From Chloromonas sp. AAM2 (Eukaryota > Chlorophyta > Chlorophyceae > Chlamydomonadales > Chlamydomonadaceae): 13,447 nt of DNA. The translations under genes were made by a program, and so were the position numbers. The first letter of the stretch is position 1. The number at the start of each line of letters is the position of its first letter. Below the pieces are notes generated by a model. That model saw only the letters and a program-made list of their open reading frames with translations. It made no database searches and was not told where the DNA came from. Below are positions 7,298 to 13,447 of this stretch, piece after piece. The stretch covers positions 1 to 13,447 of the forward strand of contig QAXH01000023.1 in assembly GCA_004335635.1 (NCBI GenBank), given 5' to 3'.

Positions 7298-10200
7298 ATG
7301 GACGCACAGCTCACTGCAGATCGTCGTGTGCTGCTGGAGCATGTGCTGAAGGTGAGATGGAGCTTTTCACTTCATGCAAAGGGGTCTCAGGAGTTGTGGA
7401 GGCCAGCTGACAGCTAGATTGTTGCTTGTGACACATCAGATGTCACTGCTGCATGCAACCATCTGGTGCGCCTTGCATGGTTGCACCTGGATGCATCTTG
7501 ATCGTGTGACCTGCAGGACTTTGCAAAGCGAGGGGGGAAGCTGGTGCTTCCACGTTCCACACCATTCAACGACCCATCCCTCCTGGACAGTCTGAATGCC
7601 TTGGCAGTACTCAGAGCAGTTTCTGACACAGGTAGGGACATCAAGCTGCGGGTTACCTTTCATCGCTACAGTATGCACCCACAGCTTCAGCAGCAGTTAG
7701 TCAACAAGTAAGCAAACTCATCTCAACTCACCCACACTGTGATGCAAGGCAGGTCACTTGGTTTCAGATACTTTTTGCGTCGCAGGCAGCCCATTAGACC
7801 TTAGCCGATTAGCAGCCGGTGGTCCGCTAGCCAAGGGCAGGCCACCCCTACCAGCTGCCCGCCTACAGCCCACTGCAGTCTCTCCAGATGGCATTCCCAC
7901 CTACGGAGGGATGCCTGGCCTCAAACTCGAGTCAGGCTGGTCCGCAAGCAACAAGGGTAACGACAACCCCTTTGCCAGCCCGGAGGATTCTCGTGGTAAC
8001 TCATCAGCAGACGGGGCCAATCCGTTTCTCACGCCTGCCCCCGCCCCCCAGGCTTGGGACAGACCATCCAGGGGCGGTACCACACAAGGGCACAGACCGT
8101 CAGGCAGTGGGGACGTGTCAGTGCCTTTGTACCAGTCACCACAACAGCAAGCTCAGCCTGCACACGGCGCACACACGCGCACCACATCCGCACCCAGCTT
8201 CGCGGCAGCTTCCCAACCCCACCCTGACCCAGACATTGACGACAACGAAGAGAATAAAGATGTCATTGGCAGCTTGCAGCTACCTCTGTTGGAAACAGGT
8301 AAGGGGCCGATTGGTCAGGCTTGTGCCGGGAAGCCGGGGGTTGCAGGGTAAGGCACGGGTAAGGCTACGGACAACCGCACTGCTGCCTGCTTGCAGCTGC
8401 CGCTCATGCAAGCAAATGCGGGCAGCCAGCAGGATGCTACAGCTCGTATTCAGCAGGCCTACCTTCAGCCAGGCCTTTGCACCCCTCTTTGACTTCTTAC
8501 ACACACACCATATACAGTGCAGGTCAAGGTTTGCTTGAACTCACCAAGGCGTGCCTCAGTAGCAAGCAAGATAGAAGGGCGCCCCAAGGCGTGCCTTTCC
8601 ATCGTGATACCCTGCTGTTTCTGCCCAGGCGTTTCTGACACGCATTTGCGTGAGCTGTCGTACTTCATCTTCACCGCTGCCTGCCCCGGCAGCCAGGGCC
8701 CACCAGCCGGCTCCGGCCCGGGGTCCAGGGGCGCCACAGACGCTACCAGTGCCATGCTAGCAGCGGTCAGGGGTCAGCTGGAGCTGGATGAAACGTCAGC
8801 ACGTGATGTGGCTTCTATAATGAGGCACGTGGCCACTGGTGGGTGGGATAGATTCACAATCAAAGCATTGCAGGGCCTGCAGGTCCCGGCCATTGTGAAA
8901 AGCGCACTTCGGCTTATGGGTTAAGGAAAGGAAGGTCGTTTTGCTCGAAAAAGCGTGTAGCTGACAAGAAAGGTAGACCAGGCAACGAGTCATCGTCTGT
9001 GAGAATGGCTTCTGCTGCTTGATCAACACACTCTGTTGCCCTTGCCCACACTAGCGTGGCTTGTGAGTTGACACCTGTAAGCGCCTGAGTGAGTGGCATT
9101 TGCTGTTTCATCAGCACAAGCCCTTGCCCTTGCCCAGGCCTGTTGTGCTCGCCAGCTCACACCCGCAAGCACCTTTGTTCACAGGCTACTGGACTGCCGC
9201 GCGGCGCTGCAGCACCGAGGGCCTGATGACGGTCCTTGCCCACTCGCGTGCTAATGACTTCAACATGTTGGGCGGGGCGGGGCGCGGGTTCAAGAGCTGG
9301 AGCCGCTGGCGGGGCACGCTGGGACAGGTGCTGGGCGCGGCGGCGGACCTCAAGCACGCAGCACTGCAGCGGGGGCCGGAGTCACGGAAACTAGTAGCAC
9401 GGTGCGAGGGAGAGAGGCAACACAGGGCGTGCTGCATGCTGAGAGCATGCAGGGAGGGGCACAAGACCTCTCCCTGGTGTTCTGAAGGCCGGCAGTTGTT
9501 GAGCGGAGTGGGTTAAGCGTGCCTGCGACAGTTTGAGTGTTGTGCCTGACCTGAATATGCAGTTCAACCTGAACCAAACCTTACCCCTCAACAATGTGTC
9601 AGCCTTGGACACCCATGCCATGGTCGACAAGTAGACATATGCGTATGACGTGCCTTGATTGTGCGTGTTCTGATGATGTAGGCTTCGCGGCGCGTTGCGT
9701 CGGTTAGATGTGCGCAGCGCTGACGAGTTTGACGAGGAGGAGTACACGGAGGCGGCAGCAGCGCTCAAGGATGCAACCAGGGGCCTGGCGTTCTGTGGCC
9801 TGCGCAACTCAACGGGAGGCGCGTCAGCCAACGGCGGCACACAGGCATCGCCACAACCGCACAGTGAGCCCTGCTTTTGCTATGACCGCCTACCGGCACA
9901 TACGGGGTTTGACACGTGACAGCTAGATCATGCATGTTTTGTGTTGGAATACGACACGAATTGGTGCAGTCTGTGTGTGGTTTGCTTCCAGCACCGTGTC
10001 AGGTTGCGCGCTGTCGTCAGTTTGGTGTCGATCTCAATGTACTTATCTGTACACGCAGTCATGCCGCTAATTCATGTTGCAAAAGCGTGTGCTGCATTCA
10101 TATGTGCAGGCAGCGGTGGCAATGGCAACGGCTGGGCCACGTTCGACTCCCCATACCCTCCAGTTCCGCCCGCCCTCTCGCCCACCCTCTCGCGTGTGGA

Positions 10201-13200
10201 CAGCACCTTCCCTGATGCCGTCTCATCAGGATCCGGGTGGAAGCTGCCCTGGGCGCTCAGGGCTCGTGTGGCAGAGGCGTTGCTCACAGGTGGGAGAACG
10301 TGAAGGGCACACGCATATTGCACCCTTATACTGCTAGGACAGGTGTCACGTGGTATAAAAATGTTCAGCGAAGCTTCCGTTTAGCTTAGCTTACAGTTTG
10401 AGAGCATGAGAATGTCGCATGAAGCTTCAAGACCGAGTCTACCGTTCAAAAGGACATCTACGCTATGCATCAAATTCATGCATGTCACCTGTAGTGCGGA
10501 CATTGCACGAACTGTCCACGAATTCAACGTGTTGTGTTGTGTTGTGTTGCCCGCAGCGCTGTTTGACACGATCAACGAGGGCAGCTACATTGACGATGTG
10601 GCGGCGGTGCAGGCGGCCCTGGACGCGCACGTGTGGCCGGCACTGGGCGTCAGCCCCACACTTGCACTCGCGCTGTCCGCCTGGGTGCACTTCAGGTGAG
10701 GACATGCACAGGCTGGGGGCGGGTGAAGCAAGCCTGTCCAATCCAAGATGGACCATCCTGCACCATAGGGGTGGGCGATGGCCTGGCACTGGGCTGCCGT
10801 GAGCAACCCAGTCTTGTCTCCTGCAAAGCCTCACAAGCCGCCCAACAGCTTAATGCCAGAAGGGGCCGCAATTCTCTAGTTCTCAAGTATTGGCAGTGGT
10901 GCTGCCATCTTATGTCATGACCACAGGCGGCTGATGGAATAAGTCACTGCAATCTGCTTGTACCGCGTTTCTATTCTTGTATGCAGGCAGTACATTGCCA
11001 CCGGCCAGGCCTGGTTAGCGCGCCAACTCAAGGTGCTCATATCCAAGCTGTCCACTGCAGTTGCGTCTTCGCGCTCACAGCGCGGCAACACAAAAGCAAG
11101 GTGAGGAGCTGTCATACCTTAACGAAACCAAACAGCAACCAAGCAGATCCAGCCTAGGCAAGAGCCATGTATCACCTGCTGGCCACACTCTCCAGCTCTT
11201 ATCGTTGTCCATGCAGGTTTGTAGGGAGTTTGAGCAAGAAGCATGTGTCCGTATCCCCACGGCTGACTCTGTCAAGACCTCAGGGAGTTGTGCACCCTCA
11301 TGGGATTGAGCACCAAGCGATGAACTTCCTCTAGCGCACTATTGGCGCACTGTTGGTGTGTGCGTTATAAGCAAGGGTCCCAACCATGTCACAGGCGCAC
11401 ATCATTGCTGTGCACAGCATGACCCTGACATGGCCCGTGTACTGCTTGTGTTCCAGGCCCGAGCTGCTAAGCCCCCTGACCCCTGAGGATGAGAGCGAGG
11501 CGGACCTGCAGGTCGCAGCGGAGGTGCGTGCGGGCATGGGTCGTGTGATAGGACAGGAGCCCAGCAGAGCAGCACACTAGTGATACTATCCCTTACGATG
11601 TGCTGCACATATCCATCCTTCTGCACCACACAAGTCAGCAGCAGGATGACAGCAGGAGCCCTGCAAAACCAAGCACATAATTCTGTAAGAGCAATGTCGC
11701 AAACAGTGAAACAGGCACAAAATGCCTGTCAGACGGCCATCAGCTGATGGCTGCACATGGCTGACTTCAGGTATGCATGTATGGCGTGTGCATTTGTACA
11801 TCATGCTTGTGCGTCAAGTGCTGTTGCAGGTTGGTCGGTTGGTAGTTGACAAGTTGCTTGACCGCCTCTCCGACTACCACCAACACTACCCACCGGGCAG
11901 CGAACAATCCTTCCAGGTGCGCACGCACATGCACACACACTGTCATGTGTGACCGTACGTAGGCTTTACACTCTCGTGCACACACACTTTCATGTGTGAC
12001 CGTACGTAGGCTTTACACTCTCGTGCACACACACTCTCATGTGTGACCGTACGTAGGCTTCACACTCTCATGCACACACACTGTCATGTGTGACCGTACG
12101 TAGGCTTCATGTGGGTTTTCCTTGGCCTAGTGAAAGTCAGGCTTCCAGTCCCATCTCGGTGGTGCAAACGTATCCAAACGACTTGTGTTGATCGATTTGA
12201 ACCAGCTTGCAGCCTGTGTGACCTGGCCCTCCTTGACGCAACAGCAATCTGGCAATCAGACCCGTCTGGACTCGAGATAACCCAATCAAGTGTGTGCTGG
12301 TCGACTTGGCAGCGTGTTGAACACTGTCATCCGTGCCCTGCCTGCGCCCCTCAGGTTCTGCTGGACACGACAGCGTGTGCTGCGCGCGCACGGGGTGACA
12401 GCGAGCCCCAGCTGGCGGCCATGCTGCTGGAAGTGGTGGCGCAGGCAGTCACGGGGCACTGGAAGAGGCTATGCACACAGAGGCACGATGCAAGCAACAC
12501 ACGTAGGTGTCCACTGGGATGGCTCTCCACAACGCTGCACAGTCGTTTTACTCTCAAGCACATGTACACTTTGATGTCACTCGGGTGTGCTGTTCTGGTG
12601 CTTCTTGTTCTCATTGCCATTCATTGCCAACTGCTAGGCACTCCCAGAAAAACTGAGTTTGACAGAGATGTGGACGCTACGATAGCTGTTTACCCCAAAT
12701 CACCAACTGAATGCTTTAAAAGCATTTACACATGTAAAAATTGTTGTCTCAATGTCACATGAGGGGAGGGACTCCACGCTGAGGTCTGTTGCTTGGCCCT
12801 TCCTTTTGCCTGCAGGCGAGCAGACGCTTCTTCTCACGCTTGCGTTTGCTGAGGAGGTGTCCCAGGTTGAGGCCAAGGCCTACACGCCCCTGCTGCAGGC
12901 CTACCTGCCCTACCAGCAGGCGCTGGTGGCATGCATGCTGCACAGGGCGACAGGGGAGCACCTGCTGCCCTGGCTAAGAAGCGGTGGGTGGACAGACCAC
13001 ACGGACAAGGGAACTGCATTGCCCACGGGCCTGGCCATGCACACACAGGCTCGTGTTACAGCTTCAGCGCTTAGGCATGATCTGAGCACATCAACCATGG
13101 CTGGTGCCACGCGATTAGTGCTTGGGCAAGGTTTGAGCAATCTTGGTGTTTGCCAGGGCTCGGCGTTGCCTCATGGGCATGTCCACGCCTTTACCTACGA

Positions 13201-13447
13201 CTAGTTATGATTGCAGAATTCTGGGCAATGCTGGTACCATCTTTTTTTCTGTTGGCTCCCAGGCCTAGGCGTTGCCCTATGTATTTCCGTGTCTACAGCA
13301 CTGCAGGATGCCGTGCCACCGTGTCAAAGTGTGTGTGTGTGTGTGTGTGTGTGTGTTGCAGGTCTTAACCTTGACCCCGACAGTGTGGGTGTGGTGCGGG
13401 CCGCCATCATCCTGGACTCACACCTGGGCGGCCTGGTGTCGGAGGCG
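7298..13447 (+). CDS. MUN-domain (DUF810) protein, PATROL1/unc-13-like, 3' end outside window, 14 exons
   Basis: Exons: 7298-7351, 7517-7631, 7786-8298, 8629-8838, 9185-9401, 9682-9863, 10110-10289, 10557-10695, 10987-11100, 11457-11523, 11830-11916, 12355-12502, 12816-12983, 13362-13447 (open); 2280 nt, 760 residues. Family knowledge: plant PATROL1 is a MUN-domain protein that helps deliver plasma-membrane proteins by exocytosis. Seen: N-terminal DRRVLLEHVLK and CAKKGG-like DFAKRGGKL, a disordered Pro/Ser/Gly/Gln linker (about 57-220), LRELSYFIFTAAC (233-245), FKSWSRWR, LFDTINEGSYID then WPALGVSP...WVHFRQY (490-540), VVDKLLDRLSDYHQHY, EAKAYTPLLQAYLP, and LDPDSVGVVRAA near the edge. These occur in the PATROL1 order. 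The start is set by the DRRVLL block just after the ATG; that ATG follows a CCAG, so an upstream non-coding exon is possible. Exon 2/3 boundaries have an alternative (see 7632-7789). Function in an alga is inferred. About 200 residues should follow if it is PATROL1 length. Confidence 0.86.
7632..7789 (+). other. Alternative splice boundary between exons 2 and 3 of the MUN-domain gene
   Basis: Two models keep frame. Model A: donor GTAGGG at 7632 and acceptor ending 7785, an intron of 154 nt, protein reading SDTGSPLDL. Model B: donor GTAAGC at 7708 and the second AG of GCAGGCAG (ending 7789), an intron of 82 nt, which adds 24 residues including VTFHRYSMHPQLQQQ. Model B has the better donor and coding-like third positions. 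Model A has the more usual intron length and a Gly-Ser-Pro junction like PATROL1. Total length is 760 (A) or 784 (B) residues in this window. Confidence 0.6.
8544..8596 (+). repeat. 40-bp offset direct repeat in MUN-gene intron 3
   Basis: CCAAGGCGTGCCT occurs at 8544-8556 and 8584-8596 in the intron 8299-8628. Near its 5' end the same intron also has extra GTAAGG copies (around 8348 and 8358) that resemble the used donor. Using them would break frame or follow a stop. Confidence 0.7.
9008..9118 (+). repeat. Degenerate 88-bp offset duplication in MUN-gene intron 4
   Basis: A 23-nt block at 9008-9030 recurs at 9096-9118 with five mismatches. Similar CTTGCCC-rich sequence and then (A/T)CACC(C/T)G(T/C)AAGC(G/A)CC follow each copy. 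All lies inside the intron 8839-9184. Confidence 0.55.
9432..9452. repeat. Perfect 9-bp inverted repeat with 3-nt loop in MUN-gene intron 5
   Basis: CTGCATGCT, loop GAG, AGCATGCAG. It starts 30 nt after the donor of the intron 9402-9681 and could fold as a small RNA hairpin near the 5' splice site. Role unknown. Confidence 0.8.
10529..10548 (+). repeat. (GTGTT)4 in place of a pyrimidine tract, MUN-gene intron 7
   Basis: Four exact copies of GTGTT lie just before the acceptor GCCCGCAG that ends at 10556. The stretch is U/G-rich rather than U/C-rich. Confidence 0.85.
11930..12109 (+). repeat. 47-bp minisatellite, 3.8 copies, in MUN-gene intron 11
   Basis: Units begin TGCACACACAC at 11930, 11977, 12024 and 12071; the last is cut at 12109. 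Each carries CATGTGTGACCGTACGTAGG, with a CGTACG palindrome, then CTT(T/C)ACACTCTC(G/A). Units differ at only a few bases, so the array is recent. It lies in the 438-nt intron 11917-12354, a few bases after the donor GTGCGC. Confidence 0.95.
12710..12738. repeat. Two adjacent palindromes in an A/T-rich patch of MUN-gene intron 12
   Basis: AATGCTTT-A-AAAGCATT (12710-12726) is followed by TTTACA-CA-TGTAAA (12725-12738), sharing two bases. The surrounding 100 nt are clearly A/T-richer than the rest of the window. They lie inside the intron 12503-12815, about 80 nt before its acceptor. Confidence 0.75.
13329..13356 (+). repeat. (GT)14 microsatellite directly before the last acceptor
   Basis: Fourteen GT units run up to TGCAG, whose AG ends at 13361. 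The exon from 13362 (GLNLDPDSVG) is in phase and matches the family. The usual pyrimidine tract is therefore replaced by a UG repeat. Confidence 0.95.

Noticed and set aside
8838..8924. Reading exon 4 of the MUN gene on to the TAA at 8922 as an early end
   Set aside because: A GTGGGT donor at 8839 joins in phase to 9185, and later exons continue the MUN domain. An alternative short end is possible but unsupported.
9561..9631. Possible extra MUN exon (TTCAACCTGAACC..., with AG before and GTAGAC after)
   Set aside because: Entered in the phase left by the preceding exon it meets TGA at once. The direct join 9401/9682 is in frame and matches the family.
11930..12109. CRISPR-like array
   Set aside because: The units are contiguous with no unique spacers and lie in a eukaryotic intron, so this is a minisatellite.
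12109..12762. 217-codon + strand open frame
   Set aside because: It is MUN exon 12 read through into both flanking introns. Only 12355-12502 matches the family and has splice sites in phase.

Overview
The window looks like nuclear DNA of an intron-rich green alga (chlorophyte). Three protein genes are each broken by many short GT-AG introns: 27 introns in 13.4 kb, mostly 150-500 nt. Several donors are GTGCG(T/A/C), and likely TGTAA poly(A) signals follow the genes. The best family matches (MSH3, a plant/proteobacterial-type single-function dihydroorotase, a PATROL1-like MUN-domain protein) also point to Viridiplantae. The exact lineage cannot be read from the sequence. I see no bacterial operon, CRISPR array, tRNA, rRNA or intact transposon.

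Layout. (1) Bases 1-2514, + strand: the 3' part of a MutS-homologue gene (MSH3). The window opens inside its Walker A motif, and seven exons give the last 274 residues. (2) 2515-3346: convergent intergenic region with TGTAA signals for both flanking genes and an imperfect inverted repeat. (3) 6939 down to 3347, - strand: a complete nine-exon dihydroorotase gene of 371 residues, with all metal ligands and the carboxylated lysine present and a short Arg/Ser/Ala-rich N-terminal extension. (4) 6940-7297: a 358-bp divergent promoter region with a central CACGTG box. (5) 7298-13447, + strand: fourteen exons of a PATROL1/DUF810 (MUN-domain) gene, about 760 residues, running off the right edge.

All exon models were built by hand from family motifs plus reading phase. 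Each junction keeps frame, and the exon lengths add up to whole codons in all three genes. The three genes do not form a pathway: they serve mismatch repair, pyrimidine synthesis and membrane trafficking. I found no previously undescribed multi-gene system. The noteworthy signals are at intron scale: an in-frame duplicated splice acceptor at the MSH3 Walker B exon, a stop-free 306-nt MSH3 intron, a 72-nt alternative boundary in the MUN gene, a 47-bp minisatellite, a GT repeat in place of a pyrimidine tract, and repeated local duplications inside introns of all three genes.
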